From positions 65,043 to 129,042 of the forward strand of contig JH599972.1 of the NCBI GenBank assembly GCA_000245075.1: DNA of 64,000 nt, in the 5' to 3' direction. Of this stretch, positions 44,703 through 52,119 are shown piece after piece. The position numbers and the translations under genes were made by a program. This DNA comes from Acetobacteraceae bacterium AT-5844. Its GTDB lineage: Bacteria; Pseudomonadota; Alphaproteobacteria; Acetobacterales; Acetobacteraceae. The notes under the pieces were generated by a model. That model made no database searches. It had not been told where the DNA came from and saw nothing but the letters and a program-made list of their open reading frames with translations. How positions within the stretch are numbered: the stretch's first letter is position 1; each line of letters opens with the position of its first letter.

Positions 44703-44737
44703 ACGCTCTGTCCCCGAACCGGATTCCAAGAGACCAT
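44699..44737 (-). CDS. 12-codon leader peptide overlapping hmgA start
   Basis: ATG 44737 follows AGGAGG with 7-nt spacing, the best ribosome site in this operon, and encodes [12 protein letters not shown]. Its TGA (44701-44699) overlaps the hmgA ATG (44702-44700). The frame is not that of hmgA (offset 35 nt). Either the leader is translated to deliver ribosomes to hmgA, or it is a regulatory leader peptide. Without comparative data this remains a prediction. Confidence 0.45.
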   Translation of the reverse strand: MVSWNPVRGQSV

Positions 44738-44757
44738 GGTCGTCCCTCCTGCGTTTT

Positions 44758-44786
44758 TATATCGTCTCACATGAGAGAGAAAGCAA
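44758..44786 (-). promoter_or_regulatory. hmgA promoter with MarR-type operator
   Basis: Read leftward: -35 TTGCTT (44786-44781), 17-nt spacer, -10 GATATA (44763-44758). Inside the spacer lies TCTCACATGAGA (44765-44776). Binding of the divergently encoded MarR protein here would block hmgA and, as the site abuts the MarR start, its own gene. Confidence 0.65.
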
Positions 44787-44788
44787 AA

Positions 44789-45301
44789 ATGACGGCGAGC
44801 GCGAAACGGAATAATGCCGAGACCCCGAAGCGCACCTCCCGGCCGGATGACTCCGCCCCCCTGGTCCTCCAGGCCTTCCTTCCCTACCGGCTCTCCGTAG
44901 TGACGGAGGCGGTGAGCGGCCTTTTCGCGAGCCGCTATCAGGAGCGTTTCGGCATCAGCATTGCCGAGTGGCGCGTGGTGGCCGTCGTCGGTGAGCACGT
45001 CACGCAGACAACACAGGAGGTGATTGAGCGCACCGGCATGGATCGCGTCCGCGTCAGCCGGGCCGTTATCCGGCTATCGGACAAAGGCCTGCTGGACCGC
45101 CAGCCTCACCCGCGAGACCAGCGTGCCCAGATTCTCCGCCTTACCCGGCAGGGACAGGCCATTTACCGCCAGATCGTCCCGCTGGCCTGGGAGCTCGAGG
45201 CCGCTCTCGCCGGCGCGCTGACCGATGCAGAACGCCGTCAGCTTGACAATATCCTGGACAAGATCGGCCAACGCGCAAAGGAGATCGCCTCGGGCGAATG
45301 A
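44789..45301 (+). CDS. MarR family regulator of homogentisate genes (HmgR-like)
   Basis: 170 residues from ATG 44789 (GAGAGAGAAAG upstream); ATG 44771 would add six residues but lies inside the operator. Winged-helix core: GISIAEWRVVAVVGEHVTQTTQEVIERTGMDRVRVSRAVIRLSDKGLLDRQPHPRDQR. It diverges from hmgA with the TCTC-N4-GAGA palindrome between, so it very probably represses the hmgA operon and itself; a second palindrome in front of the FAD-monooxygenase operon suggests both are its targets. The inducer is likely homogentisate or a precursor (inference). Confidence 0.88.
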   Translation: MTASAKRNNAETPKRTSRPDDSAPLVLQAFLPYRLSVVTEAVSGLFASRYQERFGISIAEWRVVAVVGEHVTQTTQEVIERTGMDRVRVSRAVIRLSDKGLLDRQPHPRDQRAQILRLTRQGQAIYRQIVPLAWELEAALAGALTDAERRQLDNILDKIGQRAKEIASGE

Positions 45302-45307
45302 TCGCCC

Positions 45308-46285
45308 TCAGCCGCCGATCTCGGCCGATTTCACCGGCGTCTTCCCCTCCAGGGCGCGCCACATGGCGAGGTCGCGTTCGGCGGTCCAGATCTGCGGCCG
45401 GTCCAGCCCACGCGCCTCGTCATAGGCCCGGCTGACATTGAAGGGCATGCAGTGTTCGAAGATCACCCAGTGCCCATATTTCGGCCGCATGGTCTCCATG
45501 GCCGTGGCATAGACCCGGGCCAGATCATGACCGGCCGCCACCCCCTCTCGTGCCACCTGGAACAGGTCTGAGGTGAAGGAAGCGGTGCCGCTGATGCCTT
45601 CTTCGATATCCGCCTCGGTTATCAGGCTGCGGCCGCGCCCGGGCACCATGGCCTTGGAGCCCAGCGCCCTCAGCGCGGCCAGTGTGCCCGGCCAATCCGC
45701 CAGATGCGCGTCACCGCAATAAGGTGTCGCGCCGAATTCCACCGTGTCGCCCGCGAACAGGACGCGTTCCTTCGGCAGCCAGACGACCGTATCGCCAGCA
45801 CTGTGACTGCGCCCGATATGGATGATCTGCACCTCTCGCTGGCCCAGCCAGAGGGTCATTTTCTTCTGGAAGGTCACATGCGGCCAGGTGAGGCCGGGAA
45901 TACTCTCCTTACCGCGAAAGAGCCGCGGGAAGCGGCCGATCTCGCTATCCATATCCTGCTGCCCGCGCTCTACGATCAACTCGCGCGTGACGTCGGAGGC
46001 AATGATCTCCGCGCCCTCATATCCTGAGGCGCCCAGTACCCGCACCGCGTGATAATGCGTCAGCACCACATGGCGGATCGGCTTGTCCGTGACCTTGCGT
46101 ATCCGGGCGATGACATCGCGGGCCATATCCGGCGTCGCCTGGGCATCGACCACCAGCACCGAATCATCGCCGATGACCACGCCGGAATTGGGATCCCCCT
46201 CAGCCGTGTATCCGTAGAGTCCGGGAGCCAGCTCGTCAAAGGAGATGGTCTTGTCTGACAGATCCTTGGTACTGGCAAAAGACAT
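45308..46285 (-). CDS. Metallo-beta-lactamase-fold protein with altered metal motif
   Basis: 325 residues from ATG 46285. MBL fold: DDSVLVVDAQATPDMARDVIARIR, then THYHAVRVLGASGYEG where the usual HxHxDH reads HYHAVR (Asp and last His replaced), IGRSHSAGDTVVWLPKERVLFAGDTVEF, and FEHCMPFN. The first two His and the later His/Asp remain, so a mononuclear site is possible. Last gene of the monooxygenase-DUF2783-MBL operon; role unproven (perhaps a thioester, lactone or quinone-adduct hydrolase). It ends 6 bp from the convergent MarR gene. Confidence 0.85.
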   Translation of the reverse strand: MSFASTKDLSDKTISFDELAPGLYGYTAEGDPNSGVVIGDDSVLVVDAQATPDMARDVIARIRKVTDKPIRHVVLTHYHAVRVLGASGYEGAEIIASDVTRELIVERGQQDMDSEIGRFPRLFRGKESIPGLTWPHVTFQKKMTLWLGQREVQIIHIGRSHSAGDTVVWLPKERVLFAGDTVEFGATPYCGDAHLADWPGTLAALRALGSKAMVPGRGRSLITEADIEEGISGTASFTSDLFQVAREGVAAGHDLARVYATAMETMRPKYGHWVIFEHCMPFNVSRAYDEARGLDRPQIWTAERDLAMWRALEGKTPVKSAEIGG

Positions 46286-46307
46286 ACGGTTGCTCCTTAT
46301 AATATCG

Positions 46308-46535
46308 TCAGTCTCTGACGCGCATCGTGTCGTCACCGCCTGCCGGGACAATGCCCGCCCGCGCCCTCTCCAGAGCCTCCCGCAACACGCCGGCGTCCCC
46401 GATATGGTTGGCCAGAAGCAGGATCAGCCGGGCGTTGACCTGCCGGCTCTGCGCAGGGCTCAGGCCGCGCTGGGCATCCATCAGCGCGGCGTAGAAATCG
46501 TCCGGAGCCGCGAGATTTGGTTCAGTATTCAACAT
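46308..46535 (-). CDS. DUF2783 small protein
   Basis: 75 residues: a helical protein with LAAPDDFYAALMDAQRGLSPAQSRQVNARLILLLANHIGD, which I recognise as DUF2783. No signal peptide or membrane segment. It lies 9 bp after the FAD-monooxygenase gene and 22 bp before the MBL gene. Its constant company with an aromatic monooxygenase suggests an accessory or assembly subunit; no function is known to me. Confidence 0.82.
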   Translation of the reverse strand: MLNTEPNLAAPDDFYAALMDAQRGLSPAQSRQVNARLILLLANHIGDAGVLREALERARAGIVPAGGDDTMRVRD

Positions 46536-46544
46536 TGACCGGCC

Positions 46545-48257
46545 TCACGCATTCCCGCTAGCGCGCGTCAGCGCCGCCCGCAACCGGTCAATGTCGATCG
46601 ACCGCCATCGTGCGCAAACATGCTGGTCAGGTCGGACAAGGTAGAATGTCCCCGGCCGTGCGTCGTAACGCATCCAGGCGAGTCCTTCCCGGTCCTCCAG
46701 CACCGTGAAGCCCGGCACCGTCCAAGCCGGCATGCCTGCCTTCCGCACCAGCACCAGGCGTAATGGCACGGCACCGGTAGCCAAGGTTCCAAGGGATTGC
46801 AGCGTTGCCTCGTCCGGCCGGACATCGGCGAACCACATACCGGTGAAACCCTCGCCCAAGGAACGCAGCAGCCATGCCGGTCCGCCCTCCTCCACCACGG
46901 GCGCGTCTGCTGCCACGGCGCCCGGCTGCAAGGTGCCCGCAAAGGGATCCTCGTCCGGCGTGTTCAGGGGTGAGGCCGAAAGTACGGTGGGGACCGAGAG
47001 GCGGCCGCTGTTCACCAACTGGCGCGCGAAAGCACAGTCTCGCGCGAGATCCAGCGTTGCATCGCGAAAATCACGGCTCGCCTCGTTCTTGGGCGTGATG
47101 AAATCCGTGCTACGGGTGGAATGGCGGATGTTTTCGTCAGCAGCGAAGACGCGCTCGGAATCATAGCTGTCGAGGAGGGAATCCGGCGCGCTTCCAGCCA
47201 GTACCAGGCGCAGCTTCCAAGCCAGATTCTCGGCATCCTGCACGCCGCTATTCGCGCCCCTGGCTCCAAAGGGCGACACACCATGGGCCGCATCGCCCAC
47301 GAAAAGCACCCGCCCATGCCGGAAACGGTCCATGCGCCGGCAGACAAAACTGTAAACGCTGACCCATTCCAGGGTGAATGGTCGGTCTTCCCCCAATAGC
47401 GCACGGATGCGGGGCATCACCCGCTCCGGCAACCGCTCCGCTTCCGGATCGGCGTCCCATCCCAGCTGAAAATCGATGCGCCAAATATTGTCCGGCTGAC
47501 GGTGCAGTAGCACCGACTGATTGGGATGAAATGGCGGGTCGAACCAGAACCAGCGCTCGGCGGGAAACTCGGCTTCCATGCGTATATCGGCGATGAGGAA
47601 GCGATCACGGAATACCTGGCCTTTGCTCTCCAGTCCCATCAACCGCCGCGTCGCGCTACGCCCGCCATCGGCGGCAATAAGCCAGTCAGCCTGGAGACCA
47701 TAGGTGCCTTCCGGTGTCTCCACGGTCAGCCGCACGCCATCCGTAGCCGCTTCAAGGCCCACCAGTCGGTTCTTCCAGCGGATTTCCAGCAGCGGCAGCT
47801 CCCGTGCGCGCTCCAACAGGTAACCTTCCACATAGTATTGCTGCAGGTTGATGAAGGCGGGCCGCCCATGCCCGTTCTCGGGTAGAAGATCGAAGTTGTA
47901 GACGGGATCCTCACGAAAGAAGACCTTGCCCAGATTCCAGACGACGCCCTTCTCCACCATTCTCTGCCCGCAGCCGAGACGGTCGAAAATCTCCAGACTC
48001 CGCTTGGCAAAGCAAATGGCGCGGGATCCGCCCGCCAACCGGTCGTCGTCATCCAGCAGCAGCACGGGCGTGCCGGATTGGGCGAGATCAATGGCCGCGG
48101 TCAGGCCGACAGGACCAGCGCCGATGATGATGACCGGGTGCCGAACCGGCTGCGCGGCGTCCTGGTCCGTGCTCCGCCGATAGGCAAACGTCATTCGCTG
48201 GAAATCCGGCTCGGCCTTTCCAGCCGCCGGCGACGACAGCTCCGCCCCCTGGGACAT
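46545..48257 (-). CDS. FAD-dependent aromatic monooxygenase (group A, MhpA/PheA-like)
   Basis: 570 residues; GGAGG 6 nt upstream of ATG 48257. Group A flavin hydroxylase motifs: VIIIGAGPVGLTAAIDLAQSG (about residue 42), WLIAADGGRSATRRLMG (DG motif), RVLFVGDAAHGVSPFGARGANSGVQDAENLAWKL (GD motif), and a thioredoxin-like C-terminal domain (PGTFYLVRPDQHVCARWR). Given the shared operator with hmgA it probably makes homogentisate, e.g. by 6-hydroxylation of 3-hydroxyphenylacetate, but a different hydroxyphenyl acid is possible. Confidence 0.88.
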   Translation of the reverse strand: MSQGAELSSPAAGKAEPDFQRMTFAYRRSTDQDAAQPVRHPVIIIGAGPVGLTAAIDLAQSGTPVLLLDDDDRLAGGSRAICFAKRSLEIFDRLGCGQRMVEKGVVWNLGKVFFREDPVYNFDLLPENGHGRPAFINLQQYYVEGYLLERARELPLLEIRWKNRLVGLEAATDGVRLTVETPEGTYGLQADWLIAADGGRSATRRLMGLESKGQVFRDRFLIADIRMEAEFPAERWFWFDPPFHPNQSVLLHRQPDNIWRIDFQLGWDADPEAERLPERVMPRIRALLGEDRPFTLEWVSVYSFVCRRMDRFRHGRVLFVGDAAHGVSPFGARGANSGVQDAENLAWKLRLVLAGSAPDSLLDSYDSERVFAADENIRHSTRSTDFITPKNEASRDFRDATLDLARDCAFARQLVNSGRLSVPTVLSASPLNTPDEDPFAGTLQPGAVAADAPVVEEGGPAWLLRSLGEGFTGMWFADVRPDEATLQSLGTLATGAVPLRLVLVRKAGMPAWTVPGFTVLEDREGLAWMRYDARPGTFYLVRPDQHVCARWRSIDIDRLRAALTRASGNA

Positions 48258-48307
48258 ACGCTTCCTCCAGCCTTCGGCTCATTCATCGGCACGAGTACGG
48301 CTGAGCG

Positions 48308-48336
48308 ATATGTCTCATATGAGATGAATTAGTCAA
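48308..48336 (-). promoter_or_regulatory. Monooxygenase-operon promoter with perfect MarR-type palindrome
   Basis: Read leftward: -35 TTGACT (48336-48331), 17-nt spacer, -10 ACATAT (48313-48308). The spacer includes TCTCATATGAGA (48313-48324), a perfect 12-bp palindrome, in the same promoter position as the site before hmgA. Confidence 0.65.
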
Positions 48337-48715
48337 GGATCGTTATCTGGGCCCCGGTGCCCATTACCGCGTGGGCCCTGCTGGAGCCGTCTGCTCCCCT
48401 CGCACAGCACATGTGAAATTTTTGACGATTTCCGCCTAGGGTCGCCAGATAATGTTCGGCAGTTCCTGGGATATGATTCTGCGACCGCATTCAATGACGG
48501 CCATGGGCGCATAGGAGATCATCGGATGCCCTGCGCGGTAGTGGCGGGCAGGAGGGAGCTGATGTTTGCTAACCTGCTCCTGTCGACAACCTGCGGGCGC
48601 AGACAGCGCCCTTAGGCCGTTCAAGCAAAGGCAGCCGCTATGGGTGACAGCAGAAAGCAGCAGCCTCCCGGGCTGGGGCGACTCTCCTGGTGACCCCATG
48701 CGAGAACACAATCAG
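48337..48715. other. Intergenic stretch without a recognisable gene
   Basis: About 380 bp between the monooxygenase promoter and the MFS gene. Short open frames exist but have no ribosome site, family resemblance or consistent codon use. A small region near 48540-48600 has AGGAGGGAGCTG before an ATG (48560), but the frame ends soon and I could not name it. It may hold a decayed gene. Confidence 0.4.
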
Positions 48716-48744
48716 TCGGCAGCCGACACAAAATCGGCTGCCGA
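48716..48744 (-). terminator. Perfect hairpin after the MFS gene
   Basis: TCGGCAGCCGA (48716-48726), loop CACAAAA, TCGGCTGCCGA (48734-48744): 11-bp perfect stem, 5 nt beyond the stop of the leftward MFS gene. Terminator of the two-component-monooxygenase operon; no strong U-run follows. Confidence 0.65.
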
Positions 48745-48749
48745 AGACC

Positions 48750-50012
48750 TCAACCCTGGAGAGCAGTGGTGGAGCGCCCGCCTTGAACGCCGGCACGGTG
48801 GCTTGGCGGGGGATAGGCATAGGGGCCCAACGACAGCAGCAATGCCGAGGAACCGACAAGCAGCGCCTCCAGGCCGATGAAGGCCGCGTCATAGGAACCC
48901 ATCGTCTGGAAGGTCCATCCCAGAGCGCTCGCGCCCGCCGCCTGCCCCAGCATGACGAAGGAAAACATGGTGCCGTGGAGAGCGCCGAAGGCGCGGGTCC
49001 CGAAGTAGCGGCCGATCAGGAAGGACATAAGGTCGATTTCCGCCCCGATGCCGAGGCCGAGCAACACAGTACCGACCAAAGGCCAGGGATAGGCGGCTCC
49101 GTGGCCAAGGATCAGCAGACCAGCAAGCGGGCAAAGCAGAAAAAAGACCCCGATATAGGGCGCAAAAATCCGGTCCATCAGCCAGCCGGCGAACAGGCGG
49201 CCAACAATCAGCGCCAGGCCCGCGCCTGTCATGGCGGTCACGGCGATCGAGGGGGGGATGCCTCGGTCGGTCAGCATCGGCACCACATGCACCAGCGTGC
49301 CATTGATGACGAAGGCCGCGATGCAGAAGGCGCCCACCATGGCCCAGTAGCGCCAACGGCGCGCGGCGTCCCGGAAGCTCACGCCCTCACCACTGGCGAC
49401 GCCCGCCGAGCCAGGTGCCTCCCCTGTCCCCGGCTCCCGGACGATCAGCAGGACGGGCAGGAAAGCCAGCATCATGATGCCGAGCCCGAGCCCGACATAG
49501 CCCAGGCGCCAACCCACCGCCCGGATCATGAATTCCGAAGCCATCGGCACCAGGGCGGTGCCGATTCCGACGCCGGCCAGTGTAATGCCCAGCGCCAGCC
49601 CACGCTGCCGGTCAAACCAGCGGGTCACCACCTTCGAGTAGGCGGTGGGATTCTGGCCGACGCTGCACAGGCCAGCCAGGGCATAGAGCAGGAACACCAC
49701 GGTGGGGGAAGCGTTCATGAAGCACATCGCAGCCGTGGCTGCGGCGAACAGCACGATGGAGGCGAGCAGCGGCCGCCGCACGCCATGGATGTCCAGCAGG
49801 CGCCCGAAGAAGGGCGTGGCGAGCGCCGCCATGAGGTTGGAAATGCCGATCGCGGCCGCCATGGTGCCGCGGCCAAAGCCCAGTTCCTCCGACACCGGCT
49901 TGAGGAACACCCCGGCCGCGAAGACGTTGATGGAGCCCTGCCCCACGATGAGTGCCAGCGCCGAGGCCAGCGCGACGGCCCAGCCGCGCCGGCCGGTCCC
50001 TTCCTTGTCCAT
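48750..50012 (-). CDS. Major facilitator superfamily transporter
   Basis: 420 residues from ATG 50012 (AAGGGAACGG upstream), with about 12 hydrophobic helices. MFS landmarks: AATPFFGRLLDIHGVRRPLL between helices 2 and 3, VTRWFDRQRGLALGITLAGVGIG, and GRLFAGWLMDRIFAPY in the second half. The sequence type resembles oxalate/formate- and monocarboxylate-like MFS proteins (GAS and NLMAALATPFFGRL patterns). Last gene of the leftward monooxygenase operon, 77 bp after the beta-propeller gene; it probably imports the pathway substrate. Confidence 0.88.
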   Translation of the reverse strand: MDKEGTGRRGWAVALASALALIVGQGSINVFAAGVFLKPVSEELGFGRGTMAAAIGISNLMAALATPFFGRLLDIHGVRRPLLASIVLFAAATAAMCFMNASPTVVFLLYALAGLCSVGQNPTAYSKVVTRWFDRQRGLALGITLAGVGIGTALVPMASEFMIRAVGWRLGYVGLGLGIMMLAFLPVLLIVREPGTGEAPGSAGVASGEGVSFRDAARRWRYWAMVGAFCIAAFVINGTLVHVVPMLTDRGIPPSIAVTAMTGAGLALIVGRLFAGWLMDRIFAPYIGVFFLLCPLAGLLILGHGAAYPWPLVGTVLLGLGIGAEIDLMSFLIGRYFGTRAFGALHGTMFSFVMLGQAAGASALGWTFQTMGSYDAAFIGLEALLVGSSALLLSLGPYAYPPPSHRAGVQGGRSTTALQG

Positions 50013-50089
50013 GTCCGTTCCCTTGGTTCTTCGTTGAATATCGCGCACCCGCCCTGCGCTGTTGCGCTTGGGGGCAGACGCGCGTGGCG

Positions 50090-51268
50090 TCAGACCTCGA
50101 CCTTGCCCATCCGCTCCTTGGCCGCGTCGAAGAACATCATGTCGTCCACATTCGCGATGCGCGGCCGGCCCTTGGCGAGACCCCGGTAGAAATCGCCCTT
50201 CGAGACCGGCGCGACCTCCGCGATCATGCACCAGCTCTCGCCGCCGTCGCGGCTGGAAAAGACCTGGCCATCGGTGTCGGCGGCGTAGAGGGCATAGCCG
50301 TCGGCCCAGGCTTCCAGCGTCAGGCCGCCCCACATGGCGCGCTGGCCATTGGGCAGGCCGCCCAGCAGCGTGGTCCAGTTGCGGCCGCCATCGGTGGAGC
50401 GGGCGATGCGCCCACGCGCGCGGCCAAGCCGGTACCAGTGCGGCGGCCAGCCCACCGCGCCGCCGACGAAGATGAGGTCCGGCTGGTCCGGATGCGCCAC
50501 CATCGGCTCGGGATAGTCGAGCTCGGAGGCGAAGGCGTTGCGCTGCCAGCTGGCGCCGTTGTCGTGGCTTTCCATCATGCCGACAAGGCCGTTGGAGACG
50601 ATGATGCGCCCCGGGCGGTCCGGGTGCACGGCGATGCGGTGGATGTCCACCTCCGCCGGTTCCGGGTCCACGGGCAGGGCGCGGAAGCTCTTGCCGCCAT
50701 CTTCCGAGACCAGCAGCGCGCCGACCTCGATGCCGACGTAGAGGAGGTTGCCCTGGATGACGATCTCCTTCACATGGCCCTGGTGCGGCGGCGGCGGAAA
50801 GAACCAGCGATGCGCATCCGGCACGTCGCGCAGTGCCGTCAGCTCCGTCCAGCTCTCGCCCCGGTCGCGGCTGATGAACAGCGCGGCGGGCATGGTGCCG
50901 GCGATCAGCACTTCTTCCCCGTGCAGGCGCCCGCTGCGGATCGCCCAGGCGTCGAACTGCGTGATGCCATTGTTGACGAACTTCCAGCTCTGCCCGCCAT
51001 CCTCGCTGCGCGCCACGCCGCAGCCATGGGTGGCAGCGAACAGCGCCCCGTCTTCCAGCTGCGTCAGGCCGCTGACGAAGATGCCCTCCAGCGCCCGCCC
51101 GCGCAGGAACCAGTTCTGCGCACTCTTGCTTTCCAGCAGGAAGACACCGTCCACCGTGCCGATGGCCATGCCGCCGCCGGGAGACGCCGCGCGATGGGCG
51201 TTCTCCCCGCCATTGGAGATCAGGATCATCCCTGTATTCCTCTCGGTTTTTCTGGTAACGGCATTCAT
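50090..51268 (-). CDS. Asp-box (BNR) beta-propeller protein
   Basis: 392 residues. Six Asp-box repeats of form SxDxGxxW recur about every 45-57 residues: SEDGGQSW (88-95), SRDRGESW (133-140), SEDGGKSF (188-195), SHDNGASW (234-241), STDGGRNW (291-298), SRDGGESW (339-346). This predicts a six-bladed sialidase-type propeller, but the sialidase Arg triad is not obvious and there is no signal peptide, so a cytosolic binding, lactonase-like or scaffold role is more likely. ATG 51268 overlaps the hydrolase stop (ATGA); ATG 51229 is an alternative. Confidence 0.82.
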   Translation of the reverse strand: MNAVTRKTERNTGMILISNGGENAHRAASPGGGMAIGTVDGVFLLESKSAQNWFLRGRALEGIFVSGLTQLEDGALFAATHGCGVARSEDGGQSWKFVNNGITQFDAWAIRSGRLHGEEVLIAGTMPAALFISRDRGESWTELTALRDVPDAHRWFFPPPPHQGHVKEIVIQGNLLYVGIEVGALLVSEDGGKSFRALPVDPEPAEVDIHRIAVHPDRPGRIIVSNGLVGMMESHDNGASWQRNAFASELDYPEPMVAHPDQPDLIFVGGAVGWPPHWYRLGRARGRIARSTDGGRNWTTLLGGLPNGQRAMWGGLTLEAWADGYALYAADTDGQVFSSRDGGESWCMIAEVAPVSKGDFYRGLAKGRPRIANVDDMMFFDAAKERMGKVEV

Positions 51269-52119
51269 GCTACGGCTTCTCCGGCCAGGGCACGGCGGCG
51301 GATGAAGCCCAGCAGCGCGCGGCCCAGCGTCCCGGCATCCACCCAGGCGGTCATGGGCACGATGTCCACGTCCTGATGCACGGCATCCAGTTCCTCCAGC
51401 TCGGCATCGGGCATGATGGATGCCAGGCGCTGGCCAGTGGCGCGGGAATGGGTGTTGTCGTTGCCCGGCACGATGCAGGTGGGCAGGTTCAGCCCGCGCA
51501 GCTCGGCCTCCGTCGCGCCCAGGATGGGCGTGTGCAGCCCCTGCTCCAGGCTGTCCCGCCACTGGCGCATGATGCGGATGAACCGCTCCGGCGGAATGGC
51601 GAGCAGCGTTTCCGCCCGAGACGGCTCGGCCGCCACAAGATCGCGGAAATGGTCGGTGCGGATTACCTCCGCCATGCCGCCGCGTTCCGCCGCCTCGATG
51701 AAGATGGTGTAGTAGCGGCGGGCCAGGCGGCGCACCGCGAATTCGCCGCCCGTGGGGCGCATCAGGAACAGGGCGCGGGCGATGCCGGGATGGCGCAACG
51801 CCATCAGGATGGACATGCGGCAGCCGGAGGATGACCCGGCCAGGATGGCGTGCTCCGCACCCAATCCGCGCATCAAGGCCACCGCGTCATCTGCCCAGAC
51901 ATCGAACTCGCCGGGCGTGTCCTCTATGGAAACGCCGGAGCGGCCGGTGTTGCGCCGGTCGTGCAGCAACACGCGGCAGCCGCCCTCGGCCACGACGCGC
52001 GCGATGTCGCGCATCTCGTCTAGGCTGCGGCGGCCGCCGGGTGAAAGCATCACCCAGGGGCCGTGCTGGCCGAGGACCTCATAGTACAGGGCAGTGCCGC
52101 GGATCGGGGCGTAGGGCAT
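51265..52119 (-). CDS. Alpha/beta-fold hydrolase
   Basis: 284 residues. Oxyanion region VMLSPGGRRSLDEMRDIAR, LLHDRRNTGRSG, nucleophile elbow AGSSSGCRMS, Asp in IVPGNDNTHS region and His in DAVHQDVDIVP: a complete catalytic set. It may open an ester or a ring-cleaved diketone made by the neighbouring monooxygenase. Its ATG shares one base with the monooxygenase stop (TGATG) and its stop overlaps the propeller gene start. Confidence 0.88.
   Translation of the reverse strand: MPYAPIRGTALYYEVLGQHGPWVMLSPGGRRSLDEMRDIARVVAEGGCRVLLHDRRNTGRSGVSIEDTPGEFDVWADDAVALMRGLGAEHAILAGSSSGCRMSILMALRHPGIARALFLMRPTGGEFAVRRLARRYYTIFIEAAERGGMAEVIRTDHFRDLVAAEPSRAETLLAIPPERFIRIMRQWRDSLEQGLHTPILGATEAELRGLNLPTCIVPGNDNTHSRATGQRLASIMPDAELEELDAVHQDVDIVPMTAWVDAGTLGRALLGFIRRRALAGEAVA

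Noticed and set aside
48436-48711. Short - strand frame in the gap before the MFS gene
   Set aside because: No plausible start signal or family motif; treated as noncoding.
48690-51376. Two long + strand frames opposite the MFS and propeller genes
   Set aside because: They mirror the codon bias of genuine leftward genes that carry clear MFS helices and Asp boxes.
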